A stretch of 64,000 nt of DNA from JADJLQ01 sp038251405 (GTDB taxonomy: Bacteria > Bacteroidota > Bacteroidia > Chitinophagales > Saprospiraceae), in the NCBI GenBank assembly GCA_038251405.1, contig JBBSBH010000001.1:191400-255399 (forward strand), in the 5' to 3' direction. Shown piece by piece: positions 53,868 to 63,384 of the stretch. A model generated the notes under the pieces. That model saw only the letters and a list, made by a program, of their open reading frames with translations, was not told the DNA's origin and did not search any database. How positions within the stretch are numbered: position 1 is the first letter of the stretch; the number at the start of each line of letters is the position of its first letter. The position numbers and the translations under genes were made by a program.

Positions 53868-56147
53868 TCACCGGATTACTGTTGCAAACCCTTTAAGTTC
53901 TTGCTGTTCATCATGATCATTTTTATACTTAACGACACAGACATAGACTCCGTTGGGTACAAGCAGTCCTTTATTCATTTTTTTACCATTCCACGGTTGA
54001 CCGGGGTCAGCGGTCACAAAAATGAGTTCACCCCATCTGTTGAAAATTTGAAGTTCGAAGTCGCGCATACCTGTAAAAGATCCTACTCCGTAGAATTCAT
54101 CATTTACCCCATCATTATTAGGTGTAAAAGCATTGGGTAGAAAATATGAAATATTCAACCCTACTCTCAGTTTTTGAGTGGTAGCATCGGTGCACCCATT
54201 TTCATGATGGGCAGTAAGCATAATCACATAATCACCAGTGTCTTTATAAATGTGAATTGGATTGCGCGTGGTAGATCCTGCATCATCCCCAAAATCCCAT
54301 TGGTAACTGATAGCATCTTTGCTCAAATTGGTGAAAGATACTGACGGGTCTTTTGTAGTTGGAAGTTTTGGATCAAATTGGAAATCTGCCTCCGGTCCAT
54401 TTTGAATGCTTATAAAATCTGGAAAAGTCTCACTGGTCACACAACCGCTGGGGGCCTTTAGGGTAAGTCTTATCGTATATATGCCAGGCTTTTTATATTC
54501 ATGCACAGCATTAACGGTATTGGCTTTTCCACCATCCCCAAAATCCCATACAATCTCATATGTGGAATCTACCGGTATAGAAAGATTGGCAAAATTGATA
54601 GTAGCTGGTGCGCATGCACGGAACTTATCTGGTAATATATCTAATAATGTAGGTGAAGGGAAATAATTTAATGTTTTAGTTTTAGTTGCTTTACAGATTT
54701 TACCATCGGAAACAGTAAGCTTTATATCAAAATTTCCAGGTTTTTGAAATAGATGAATAGGGTTTTTTACTACATCGGTCTTCCCATCACCATAGTCCCA
54801 AAGTATTGTTTTTACAGGGGTGATGCTCCCACTTGAAAGATTATTAAATTTTATAGGTGACGCATTGCATTTATCAAAACTAAAATCGAAGTCAGCTTTA
54901 ATGTCAGATGGGACTATATTCAAATCTATAAAGGCGGTATCATTGCAAATGAGGGCATTTCTATTTACAATCATCACCCCTTTATATTGGCCGGGGCTAG
55001 CAAAATTTATTAAAGCATTTCTATCAGTGGAAGTGTAAACAGGCCCTGTATTGTTCTTTAGCTTAAACTCCCAGTAGTAATCTTTAATGTATTGCTCAGT
55101 AAAACTTTCGTTGGTAAAATTGAGACTATTTTCACCACAAAATGTAATTCCAAAACTTTTTCCATCCAATGAGATGGTATCGGATTTTATTTTGGCATGT
55201 ACAGCCTGTTCACAAATCGTAACATTAAATTGAAAATCCCTGTGTAAAGAGCCTATTAGTTTACCATCGCGATACTCATTCACACAAATTCCTACTACAT
55301 ATTGGCCAAGATTTTTGGGGTTGCCGGTGAGACGGCCTGTAAAACGATCCAGTTTTAAAACATCTCTGCCAAGAGGATCAGCATAGGTAAACCCAGACAC
55401 CGAGTTTAAATAAGTAAAGGGTGGGGGGCATATTCTGGGATCGGGCGTAGGACTGGTGCAGCTTCCTAATCCACCTGGAAAACCAGGTTGTTGGCCAGAT
55501 CCACCTCCAGAAAGCAAGGGGCAAAACTCATAAACCAATGAATCACCTTCAGGATCGATAGCGCTATGATCCAGATCGAGCGGATAATCTGCACAAATTA
55601 CAATCGGAGGAAATTCTTTAAATTTTGGGCTTTTATTACAGGTTTGTTGAGCGAATGGTGTGATTTCAATGAAAAAAGTGGACCCCGTAACACCAGGATC
55701 AGGAATATTGAGTATGGTGTTGTTCCGACAGCACTGGATATAAAAAATCACATACGTTTCACTGATCACCGGTAGGTCAATGGTGAAATCGTAATAGGTG
55801 GTCTCCACGCAAACATTTGGTGGAACAATGATGCATGGATTGTTGTCTGGTCTTACGCGGGATACTTTACCATAACCAATATTGAATTGATCTACATAGC
55901 GGTAACCTCTTTGGGGTGAATACGTGTAAATACCAAAAGCGGCGTTTGCATTGAATTGAATAGTAGTGCTGCAATCTCTGTATACATCCAGGTGAAAATT
56001 AAATCGTTTCGTATTACCACCTCTGCCATCTCCCTGGCATTCGTAATAAAAATCACTTCCAATAATATGCCGGGATATTAAAGGAAATTGAAATAGCACC
56101 AATATACAAGTCAAAATTCCCGGTAATACTTTAGAAACTCGAATCAT
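53868..56147 (-). CDS. PKD-repeat protein with CHU_C (T9SS type B) C-terminus, paralogue 2
   Basis: The 759-residue protein is closely similar to paralogue 1 over its whole length: RHIIGSDFYYEC near the N-terminus, the PRICPPPFTYLN region, three PKD-like domains (ILWDYGDGKTDVVKNPIHLF and related) and the same C-terminal sorting domain (NAFTPNNDGVND, ELQIFNRWGELIF). The start codon overlaps the stop of the preceding gene by the four bases ATGA, so the two are probably translationally coupled. As a likely surface protein it may be redundant with or partner to its neighbours. Confidence 0.93.
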   Translation of the reverse strand: MIRVSKVLPGILTCILVLFQFPLISRHIIGSDFYYECQGDGRGGNTKRFNFHLDVYRDCSTTIQFNANAAFGIYTYSPQRGYRYVDQFNIGYGKVSRVRPDNNPCIIVPPNVCVETTYYDFTIDLPVISETYVIFYIQCCRNNTILNIPDPGVTGSTFFIEITPFAQQTCNKSPKFKEFPPIVICADYPLDLDHSAIDPEGDSLVYEFCPLLSGGGSGQQPGFPGGLGSCTSPTPDPRICPPPFTYLNSVSGFTYADPLGRDVLKLDRFTGRLTGNPKNLGQYVVGICVNEYRDGKLIGSLHRDFQFNVTICEQAVHAKIKSDTISLDGKSFGITFCGENSLNFTNESFTEQYIKDYYWEFKLKNNTGPVYTSTDRNALINFASPGQYKGVMIVNRNALICNDTAFIDLNIVPSDIKADFDFSFDKCNASPIKFNNLSSGSITPVKTILWDYGDGKTDVVKNPIHLFQKPGNFDIKLTVSDGKICKATKTKTLNYFPSPTLLDILPDKFRACAPATINFANLSIPVDSTYEIVWDFGDGGKANTVNAVHEYKKPGIYTIRLTLKAPSGCVTSETFPDFISIQNGPEADFQFDPKLPTTKDPSVSFTNLSKDAISYQWDFGDDAGSTTRNPIHIYKDTGDYVIMLTAHHENGCTDATTQKLRVGLNISYFLPNAFTPNNDGVNDEFYGVGSFTGMRDFELQIFNRWGELIFVTADPGQPWNGKKMNKGLLVPNGVYVCVVKYKNDHDEQQELKGFATVIR

Positions 56148-58396
56148 CTTATTAAAGTTACGGAACCTTTGACCACTTTGGTTGCCTGATCCACCAAAGA
56201 AAATTTAATTTGATACACGTATACCCCTATTGGTAATGATTGTGATGATTGGTTGCGTCCTTCCCATCCAATGTCCGGATCTAAGCTGATAAAGACCAAA
56301 TCACCCCATCTATTAAAAATAGACAGTTCGTAATTTGAGAGATTTAAAAGCCCTGATGGACTGAATACATCGTTCACTCCATCTCCGTTAGGGGTGAATA
56401 CATTGGGCACAAAAACATCACTTAAGTCACCCACCATTATGATTTGGCTTGTGCTATCCCGGCAGCCTAAAATATTAGTGACTACCAATTTGACAATAAA
56501 TTTACCGGGTCTTGTATAAGTATGATTGGTGTTTTGTAATGAAGAAAATATATTGTCCCCAAAATCCCATTTGTATTCATCTGCTTTTTGAGAAGTATTG
56601 ATTAATTCCAGCAATGGGTTTCTGATTGTTAAATTATTATCGACCACACTAAAATTGGCAATTGGCTTTTCGACACCAGAAAAATTTTGAGTAAAATTAA
56701 TCACCGATTTGCAACCAGAAGGGGATGAAACAGTCAGACTTACTGTAAAGTTTCCTGGTCCTGTGACGGGTACTGAAGGTGTTGGCCCACTAAATTTTCT
56801 ACCATCACTCAAAACCCAGGCATAAGTATAACTGGAATCTGCCAATTCATTCAGCGCAAGTTTAAAATTGCCCGGGTAACATAAAATAGAGTCTAAAAAC
56901 TTTAGGGTCGGGTTGGTAGGGGTAGGAAAAAGCCTTATTGCTTTGGTGATATCAATCGTGCATTGTGAGGCATTTGACCCTATCACATGCAATTGGTACA
57001 CACCCGGTTTGGAGTAAGTGTGTGAGAATTTTAATTTTGGCAACGACTCCTCGGTGATCCCGTCGCCATAGTCAATCTTATAAAATATGGGAGCATCAGC
57101 TCTTATAGGAGTGGAAAATTCTATGGGGTTGAGAGAGCAGGAATCATATATCGGGTTTAAGTCAAAAAATGGTTTGCTACCGTTGGTGATTTGAATATTA
57201 AGTGAATCAGAGCAATTGTTCCCTCTATTAATGATTAATTTACCCAGGTAGGTTCCGGTATCGTTTAATATTTTTGAAAAATGAAATGCAGAATCAGTAA
57301 TTTTTAATCCTTTAGGGCTATTAAATTCCCAATAGACTTTTTTGATATAGCTGGTATCCATGCTTTCATTGATAATTTTAAAAGGTGCTGCAGGATCGCA
57401 ATTAGAAACGATAGCTAATCCATTTTGAATTGATATTGCTTTAATAGCGGCTTTAATAGTGATATTGCATTGCGCAAAATTGATTTGTATATCTCTTCGC
57501 TGTACAGACATTAATAAACCACCCCGATATTCTTTTACACAAACTCCAAAAATATATTGGCCCAACATGGATGGCCGGGCCTTCAGTACCCCATCAACTA
57601 AAGTTATAGGCACCGAAGAAGGAAAAGGGCTGAGCGCAGTATATACTCCGGTGGAATATTTTATTTCTTCCAATGGAGGTACACAGGTAGCTGGATTGGG
57701 AGAGATGCCTAAGCATTCTTGCGGATTCCCGCCCACACCGCTCATTCCTCTGGGACCTCCGCCAGAAAGCGGCGAACAGAGTTCATAAGTAATCATATCA
57801 TTTTCACTGTCTATGCCTTTAAGATCCATTACTAAATCTTCATTTACGCAGGCTATCAATTGAGGCGTCTTATCAAACTTTGGACTGGAATTGCAAGGCC
57901 GCTGTGATTCCGGAGTAAGTTCCATCATTATGGTGCTGCCTGTTCTTCCCGGATCAAGAATGTTCGATATCGTCATATTTCTACAACATCTTTGATAAGC
58001 TATGAGATAGTTTTCACTTATTATGGGTAGATCATCTACTCTGAAAGTATAGGTAGCCACGCCTACGCAAATATTATTTAATAAAGTAGCGCAAGAGCCA
58101 TTAAAATTAGCTGTCTCAGGATTAGAACTCAAAAACGCATTCTCCTTGCGATCATATTGGTAATTGCCAGGGGTGCCCTTGTATATGCCGATCTCGACAC
58201 TATTTTCAAAATTCATAACAATATTGCAATCCGTAAACAATCTAAGTGTAAACTCGTAGGTATTTGTATTTGGAGCACTACCTTTGCCTACACATTGATA
58301 ATACATTACTCCGCTGACAATATGTTCGGCTGAGAGTATGTTATTAAAAATGATCGTAGAAAAAAGTATTAAGAAATATTTAAATCTTTTTTTCAA
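56144..58396 (-). CDS. PKD-repeat protein with CHU_C (T9SS type B) C-terminus, paralogue 3
   Basis: The 750-residue protein is the most diverged of the three paralogues and first in the operon. It has a signal peptide (FLILFSTIIFNNILSA), then EHIVSGVMYYQCVGKG, which corresponds to RHIIGSDFYYEC in the others. PKD-like units follow (KIDYGDGITEESLP, YKWDFGDNIFSSLQ), and the C-terminal domain is PNVFTPNGDGVND. It starts 77 bases from the divergent threonylcarbamoyl-AMP synthase gene. No TAnnTTTG element was found in that gap. Confidence 0.92.
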   Translation of the reverse strand: MKKRFKYFLILFSTIIFNNILSAEHIVSGVMYYQCVGKGSAPNTNTYEFTLRLFTDCNIVMNFENSVEIGIYKGTPGNYQYDRKENAFLSSNPETANFNGSCATLLNNICVGVATYTFRVDDLPIISENYLIAYQRCCRNMTISNILDPGRTGSTIMMELTPESQRPCNSSPKFDKTPQLIACVNEDLVMDLKGIDSENDMITYELCSPLSGGGPRGMSGVGGNPQECLGISPNPATCVPPLEEIKYSTGVYTALSPFPSSVPITLVDGVLKARPSMLGQYIFGVCVKEYRGGLLMSVQRRDIQINFAQCNITIKAAIKAISIQNGLAIVSNCDPAAPFKIINESMDTSYIKKVYWEFNSPKGLKITDSAFHFSKILNDTGTYLGKLIINRGNNCSDSLNIQITNGSKPFFDLNPIYDSCSLNPIEFSTPIRADAPIFYKIDYGDGITEESLPKLKFSHTYSKPGVYQLHVIGSNASQCTIDITKAIRLFPTPTNPTLKFLDSILCYPGNFKLALNELADSSYTYAWVLSDGRKFSGPTPSVPVTGPGNFTVSLTVSSPSGCKSVINFTQNFSGVEKPIANFSVVDNNLTIRNPLLELINTSQKADEYKWDFGDNIFSSLQNTNHTYTRPGKFIVKLVVTNILGCRDSTSQIIMVGDLSDVFVPNVFTPNGDGVNDVFSPSGLLNLSNYELSIFNRWGDLVFISLDPDIGWEGRNQSSQSLPIGVYVYQIKFSLVDQATKVVKGSVTLIR

Positions 58397-58473
58397 TTGG
58401 TACTTTAGTGAATGTGTAATATTTAGAACTGCAAATTAGTTTATTTTATTATTTTTTGAAGATTGTGAATAGA

Positions 58474-59043
58474 ATGAATTGGAAGGAAGAATTTAAAGCT
58501 GCAACTGATATACTCATTAAAGGGGGAGTGATCTTGTATCCCACAGATACTATTTGGGGTATGGGTTGTGATATATTCAGTAAGAGAGCTATGGAGAAAA
58601 TCTATTCTGTAAAGTTTAGGTCAAAAGCGCAGCCACTTATTTTATTGGTGTCCAGTATCGAAATGCTGAAATGTTTTGCCACTGACATTCCACCAAGAGT
58701 GGAAGATTTGCTTTCATACCATCAAAAGCCGCTTACTGTCATTTACCGGAAGGTGAAGGATATTCCAGATTACTTATTGGCGGCTGATGGAACGGTAGCC
58801 ATTCGAATTACCAAAGAATTTTATTCCAAAGGATTGATCGATACTTTAGGCAGGCCTATAACCTCTACTTCTGCTAATATTTCAGGAATGCCATTTCCAA
58901 AAAGTTTTGGAGAAATTCAATCTCATATCATTGAGCAAGTAGATTTTATTTCTACCTATAAAAGAGATGCTATAGATAATCCATTACCTTCAGTCATTAT
59001 CAAATATGAAGAATCTGGCGAACTCGATTTTGTAAGGAACTAA
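58474..59043 (+). CDS. L-threonylcarbamoyladenylate synthase (Sua5/YrdC family)
   Basis: The 189-residue enzyme makes threonylcarbamoyl-AMP from threonine, bicarbonate and ATP, the first step of the t6A37 modification of tRNAs reading ANN codons. YrdC-fold motifs are GGVILYPTDTIWGMGCD, KFRSKAQPLILLV, AIRIT and PITSTSANISG. The frame extends upstream to a TTG at 58456, but the ATG at 58474 (MNWKEEF) gives a normal N-terminus. Its stop is four bases from the convergent protease gene. With tilS in the same window, two tRNA-modifying steps are represented. Confidence 0.94.
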   Translation: MNWKEEFKAATDILIKGGVILYPTDTIWGMGCDIFSKRAMEKIYSVKFRSKAQPLILLVSSIEMLKCFATDIPPRVEDLLSYHQKPLTVIYRKVKDIPDYLLAADGTVAIRITKEFYSKGLIDTLGRPITSTSANISGMPFPKSFGEIQSHIIEQVDFISTYKRDAIDNPLPSVIIKYEESGELDFVRN

Positions 59044-59047
59044 TGTG

Positions 59048-60499
59048 TTATTTTAGAATTTTGCGTGAAGCCACAATATAAGGGTCATTCAGTACATTTT
59101 TCTCAAACCAGGTTGCCTCATCTTTTAAAGCCAATTGCCAATCTGTTTTAATTCTTTTTAATACCTGAGCTTTTTCAGCAGCAGACCACTTTCGTTTTGT
59201 CCGCAGGATGGTATCAAACAAATTTTTCGTCGGATCTTTACTACTTTTAGTGCCTTTTATTTTAAGGTTTAGAATGGCCTCTTTTATTTTACCTGAAAGG
59301 AGCGTATCATATTCATCATCAATGGTTTCAGATACATTTATATTGGGGTAAATATAATTTCCAGCATGAATTACTTTCTTTCCAATACTATGATAGATTT
59401 TATTTTTTTCAATAGCTGTACCTAGACGGTCCACCGTTCTTCCTGAAGCCAGATAAAACCTCGATACGGAAAGTCTTATAGCTGAGCCATTGGAGAGCAT
59501 ATACTGCTCCTGTACCAGTCCTTTTCCATAAGTATGACTGCCCACCACCAGGCCACGATCCAGATCTTGAATAGCACCTGCAAATACTTCACTTGCTGAT
59601 GCTGATCCTTCATTTACCAAAACGATTATTCTCTCTACATCAAATAGTTGTCGACCATCCGTTTTGTAATCTACTCGCCTTACTGTTCTTCCATTTGTAG
59701 TGGCAAGTAAGATATTTTTTTCTTTAAATAGTTGATTTAGTATTCTGCTGCATTCTTCCAGGTAACCACCGGGATTATCCCTTAGGTCAATGATAAAATG
59801 CCGGGCTCCATTTTTAGAATATAAGGTATCCAGGGCAGTAATAAATTCATCGTACGTATTATCGCCGAAGTAATTAATTTTTAGATATCCTATTTTATCA
59901 TTTAATTGATAAAACCTGGAAACTGATTTTCTTTCCTCCAGGTCATTTCTATTGACGGATACCACTTGATTAGTCTTATTATCAATTATTTTTACACGCA
60001 ATACTGAATCCTCCCAATGTGAAAAGGATCGAAACTCAACTAAAGTATCATTGATGGCCATTACCTGGTCTCCTATTTGGAGATTAGATCTCCATGATGA
60101 AGACTTTGGAACAATGGATGATACATACCATCGATTATTTATTTTATTGCAGGTGAAGCCATAAGCTTGTTCAAAAGATGAAAAACCAGGCTCATTCTTA
60201 CTTCCAGCAGGTATATATGCTGAAAATGGATCCAGCTGATTCACCATGGACTGCAATACCCGGTCATTTAGTTGTGCCATGTTTATAGAGTCAATATACC
60301 TTGCCTGTATAAATTTGGATGCTTCTTCAAGGATACTGTTATTTTTTGCTATGGTAGTGGTGTTTTTTACAGCTCCTTTGGTTTCAGGGGTGCCTGATTC
60401 ATCAATTTTCCTGCCTAAAAATATTCCTAATATCACCATCACTGCTAATAGAAATGGTTGAATTATTTGATATTTACTCGTAACTTTATTTTCCATCAT
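59048..60499 (-). CDS. C-terminal processing peptidase (S41 family, CtpA-like)
   Basis: The 483-residue serine protease has an N-terminal membrane anchor (PFLLAVMVILGIFLG), so it acts in the periplasm. It has a PDZ-type region around residues 80-190 and the S41 catalytic core with DLRDNPGGYLEEC, the nucleophile Ser in EGSASASEVFAG and the general base Lys in HTYGKGLVQ. Family members trim or degrade C-termini of envelope proteins. Target proteins are unknown. It faces the threonylcarbamoyl-AMP synthase gene, with almost no gap. Upstream is a repeat-bearing 400-base intergenic region. Confidence 0.94.
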   Translation of the reverse strand: MMENKVTSKYQIIQPFLLAVMVILGIFLGRKIDESGTPETKGAVKNTTTIAKNNSILEEASKFIQARYIDSINMAQLNDRVLQSMVNQLDPFSAYIPAGSKNEPGFSSFEQAYGFTCNKINNRWYVSSIVPKSSSWRSNLQIGDQVMAINDTLVEFRSFSHWEDSVLRVKIIDNKTNQVVSVNRNDLEERKSVSRFYQLNDKIGYLKINYFGDNTYDEFITALDTLYSKNGARHFIIDLRDNPGGYLEECSRILNQLFKEKNILLATTNGRTVRRVDYKTDGRQLFDVERIIVLVNEGSASASEVFAGAIQDLDRGLVVGSHTYGKGLVQEQYMLSNGSAIRLSVSRFYLASGRTVDRLGTAIEKNKIYHSIGKKVIHAGNYIYPNINVSETIDDEYDTLLSGKIKEAILNLKIKGTKSSKDPTKNLFDTILRTKRKWSAAEKAQVLKRIKTDWQLALKDEATWFEKNVLNDPYIVASRKILK

Positions 60500-60900
60500 A
60501 TCACTGCCGGTCGATCATCCTTCATTTAAACAAATGATACAACAAAATGTGGGTCATATGTATTGATAATCAGGTCTCAAACTTACGGAATTTATTTTCA
60601 TCCTATCAGATAGTGTAGCTCTGGCTTACCACTTGTTTTTTTTAAAGTGTTACCTTTATTTCCAATATTTGCAGTTGCTGGAAGTATTTGCCCATAGGGT
60701 CTGACGACTTTAACGAGTAACAGATCCCTACAAAAAATGTAGGGACTGATATTCATCATCCGCACACCATCAGAGCCGATGAAACGAAGTTTATCAGGAT
60801 TGGCCTTGATATAAATTGAAATTTAATTTCAATTTACCGTCAACTCGCTGAGCAGATTTTCTATTGCAAAATCTGGGTTTAAAAGCCATAATTTTTATAT
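60500..60900. other. Intergenic region with a composite repeat
   Basis: No gene is visible here. The region holds repeat module 1 at 60695-60719, the hairpin TCCCTACA-AAAAA-TGTAGGGA at 60725-60745, and module 2 (ACTGATATTCATCATC) at 60745-60760. Both modules recur at 63.4 kb. No promoter with the TAnnTTTG consensus was identified for the Lrp-family gene at 60901. Confidence 0.5.
60695..60760. repeat. Composite intergenic repeat, copy A
   Basis: The first module, TAGGGTCTGAC...ACGAGTA (25 bases), matches 22 of 25 positions with 63385-63409. The second module matches 14 of 16 with the inverted 63438-63453. A perfect 8-bp hairpin lies between them. I infer a mobile or duplicated intergenic element. 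Confidence 0.6.
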
Positions 60901-61377
60901 ATGCTGGAAAAAGTAGATGCCTTAGATGATCTTGATAAGAAAATATTAGCATCCATGATGGAAAGCTCCAAGAAGTCATATGCTGATCTGGGTAAGGAGC
61001 TTTTCGTTTCATCTGGTACAATTCATGTGCGCATAAAAAAAATGATTCAGCAGGGAATTATTAAGAGAGAGTATCTGGATGTAGACTATCATAAATTAGG
61101 ATATGATGTGACAGCTTTCCTGGGTATTTTTTTAGATAAAAGCTCTTTATATGAAGAGGTGACCCAAAAACTTAAATCAATACCCGAGATAGTGGAGGCC
61201 CATTATACCACCGGTAATTATAGCATATTTGTAAAAGTGATCTGCAAAGACACGAAGCACCTCAAAGAAATACTGACAGAACATATTCAGGCGCTGCCAG
61301 GTGTACAACGTACAGAAACACTTATTTCACTACAAGAAAGTATTAGCAGACCGCTAATACCAACAATAGGAGCTTAG
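60901..61377 (+). CDS. Lrp/AsnC-family transcription regulator
   Basis: The 158-residue DNA-binding protein has an N-terminal winged helix-turn-helix (DDLDKKILASMMESSKKSYADLGKEL in part: DLDKKILASMMESSKKS; then VSSGTIHVRIKKM) and a C-terminal RAM/AsnC ligand-binding domain (VEAHYTTGNYSIFVKV, LPGVQRTETLISLQES). Such proteins form octamers and respond to amino acids or feedback metabolites. Its targets cannot be read here, but amino-acid genes (gltBD, proC, permease) are in the same window. It is convergent with rpoD, ending nine bases from the rpoD stop. Confidence 0.95.
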   Translation: MLEKVDALDDLDKKILASMMESSKKSYADLGKELFVSSGTIHVRIKKMIQQGIIKREYLDVDYHKLGYDVTAFLGIFLDKSSLYEEVTQKLKSIPEIVEAHYTTGNYSIFVKVICKDTKHLKEILTEHIQALPGVQRTETLISLQESISRPLIPTIGA

Positions 61378-61385
61378 AAAAAAAA

Positions 61386-62255
61386 TTAAACACCCAAATA
61401 ATGCTTCAACAATTTACTTCTTGAGGCTGTACGTAATTTATTGATAGCTTTGTCTTTTATCTGGCGCACACGCTCTCTGGTAAGGCCAAATTTTTCACCA
61501 ATATCTTCTAATGACATAGGATGCTCTACACCTATACCGAAATAGAGTTTTATCACATCAGCCTGGCGGTCTGTCAAAGTACCCAATGACCGCTCTATTT
61601 CATTTCGGAGTGACTCTCTATATTCCAATGAATTATCGGTAGACGGAGTGCCAATGTTTTCTAAAACATCCAACAAAGTATTGTCTTCTCCATCTATAAA
61701 TGGAGCATCCATGGATACGTGACGGGCAGCCACACCTAATGTGGTTTCTACTTCTTCACTGGGGATTTCAAGAATAGCGGCAAGCTCTTCGGGCGATGGC
61801 TCCCTTTCAAATTGTTGCTCTAGTTCTGAAAAAGCCCTATTGATTTTGTTCAAGGATCCCACCTTATTCAAAGGAAGACGGACAATTCTGGACTGCTCGG
61901 CCAATGCCTGAAGAATGGATTGACGAATCCACCACACGGCATACGAAATAAATTTAAATCCACGGGTTTCATCAAATCTTTGAGCTGCTTTTATCAGACC
62001 CAGATTACCTTCATTGATAAGGTCGCTTAATGACAATCCTTGATTTTGGTATTGTTTCGCGACGGAAACTACGAATCTTAGGTTGGCTTTTGTAAGTCTT
62101 TCAAGAGCAGCCTGATCACCTTGTTTGATCAATTTAGCCAGCGTAACTTCATCTTCCGGGGTCAATAGATCAACCTTTCCAATCTCTTGTAGATATTTCT
62201 CTAAAGACTGACTTTCTCTATTTGTAATAGATTTTGTTATCTTTAACTGCCTCAT
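61386..62255 (-). CDS. rpoD: Primary sigma factor, sigma-70 family
   Basis: The 289-residue protein is a short group 1-type sigma factor as found throughout the Bacteroidetes. It lacks the long N-terminal region 1.1 and begins directly with region 1.2 (SLEKYLQEIGKVDLLTPEDEV in part: QEIGKVDLLTPEDEV). Region 2 includes NLRFVVSVAKQY and INEGNLGLIKAA with FISYAVWWIRQSI. Region 3 follows (PLNKVGSLNKINRA), and region 4 has the helix-turn-helix SLEDIGEKFGLTRERVRQI. It directs RNA polymerase to promoters of the TAnnTTTG type seen here. Its own upstream region carries that element. It is convergent with the Lrp-family gene. Confidence 0.97.
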   Translation of the reverse strand: MRQLKITKSITNRESQSLEKYLQEIGKVDLLTPEDEVTLAKLIKQGDQAALERLTKANLRFVVSVAKQYQNQGLSLSDLINEGNLGLIKAAQRFDETRGFKFISYAVWWIRQSILQALAEQSRIVRLPLNKVGSLNKINRAFSELEQQFEREPSPEELAAILEIPSEEVETTLGVAARHVSMDAPFIDGEDNTLLDVLENIGTPSTDNSLEYRESLRNEIERSLGTLTDRQADVIKLYFGIGVEHPMSLEDIGEKFGLTRERVRQIKDKAINKLRTASRSKLLKHYLGV

Positions 62256-62328
62256 TTAGACTTATTATTTTAATTTTTAAATAAAATACAGAATTATATT
62301 TTGAACAATACTTTGATCAAGGGGAATG

Positions 62329-62336
62329 CAAAGATA
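62329..62336 (-). promoter_or_regulatory. -7 promoter element for rpoD
   Basis: The minus strand reads TATCTTTG, an exact TAnnTTTG match, 73 bases before the rpoD start. It would let the sigma factor direct its own expression. Confidence 0.5.
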
Positions 62337-62485
62337 ATGTTTTCTGTAAATTCTTTGATTACTTTGTTGATATCCACTTATTTATTTGCATATTGCCCTT
62401 AAATTTCCTGATAAAAAATGCATTTGAATGTTGGCAATTCAAAAAATTGTTTTTCATTTGCACTTATTAAGTTAAAAAGATTAAA

Positions 62486-63352
62486 ATGAAAAAAGCAGAG
62501 CCTAAATCAAAAACTTCTAAAGCTGCCAAGCCAAAAGCAGCGCCCAGCTCTGCCTCTACATCTAAACCAAAAGAGAAACCTGTAAAGGCAGTAGCCCAAA
62601 AACCAATCAATACCCCTAAAAAAGCAGGAATTACCCCAGCTGGTAAATCAGTAACTGCTCCCGCATTAAAATCTGGAGGTGCTCCTGGAAAGGGAGTTTC
62701 ATCAAAACCTCCTCTTCCAGGAACACCTCCATCGAGACCAAGACCCAGAAGACGAAAACCTAAGCCAGCCCCACCGAAGCCCCCGGTAAAACCTGGTCAT
62801 CAATCAGGATCTGGTAAACCTACCAAGACAGAAAGATTGAGCAAATCAGGTAGTGGTAATCCAAATAAGCCACAGAAATTAATTCAAGTAGTTCCCTCCC
62901 ATAAGCCGTCTCATATTTCATTGTTACCCCTAAAGAGTGAGAAAATGCTGATGAGGTTTGGCAAGCCTGAGAAACGGGTATTATTTAAAGTTGACTTTTT
63001 ATTAAAAGCTTCTCCTACAATTGTTTATCATTTTATTACAACCCCCTCAGCTCTGGTCAGATGGTTTTGCGATGCAGTAGACATCACTGGTGAATACTAT
63101 ACTTTTTCGTGGAAAGGCAATACTGAAGTAGCGGAACTTTTAGATGATATTGAAGATGAAAGATTGAGATTTAGATGGTTAGATGGGGAGGATGATGATG
63201 AGTTTTTTGAGTACAGACTTTCCACTTCGGATATTACGGATGAAACTATTTTTGAAATTTATGATTTCGCCTGGGAGGATGAAGTAGATGATCAAAAACA
63301 ACTTTGGCGCACCCAGGTAGATCGATTGAAGAAAGAGACTGGTGACCAGTAA
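62486..63352 (+). CDS. START-like domain protein with long Lys/Pro/Ser-rich N-terminal tail
   Basis: The 288-residue protein has two parts. Residues 1-153 are low-complexity and basic (for example KSKTSKAAKPKAAPSS, RPRPRRRKPKPAPPKPP). Residues about 154-288 match the Bacteroidetes START-like family: KVDFLLKASPTIVYHFIT, TPSALVRWFCDAVD, YTFSWKG, RFRWLDGEDDDEFFEYR, then the acidic DFAWEDEVDDQKQLW. That family is usually about 130 residues, so the tail is an addition. An ATG at about 62945 could start a short form, but the upstream frame is open for 459 bases. A role in binding nucleic acid through the tail is inference. It stands alone, followed by a repeat island. Confidence 0.85.
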   Translation: MKKAEPKSKTSKAAKPKAAPSSASTSKPKEKPVKAVAQKPINTPKKAGITPAGKSVTAPALKSGGAPGKGVSSKPPLPGTPPSRPRPRRRKPKPAPPKPPVKPGHQSGSGKPTKTERLSKSGSGNPNKPQKLIQVVPSHKPSHISLLPLKSEKMLMRFGKPEKRVLFKVDFLLKASPTIVYHFITTPSALVRWFCDAVDITGEYYTFSWKGNTEVAELLDDIEDERLRFRWLDGEDDDEFFEYRLSTSDITDETIFEIYDFAWEDEVDDQKQLWRTQVDRLKKETGDQ

Positions 63353-63384
63353 TTCCCAAATTATAAGATAGAATAAATTGTCGC

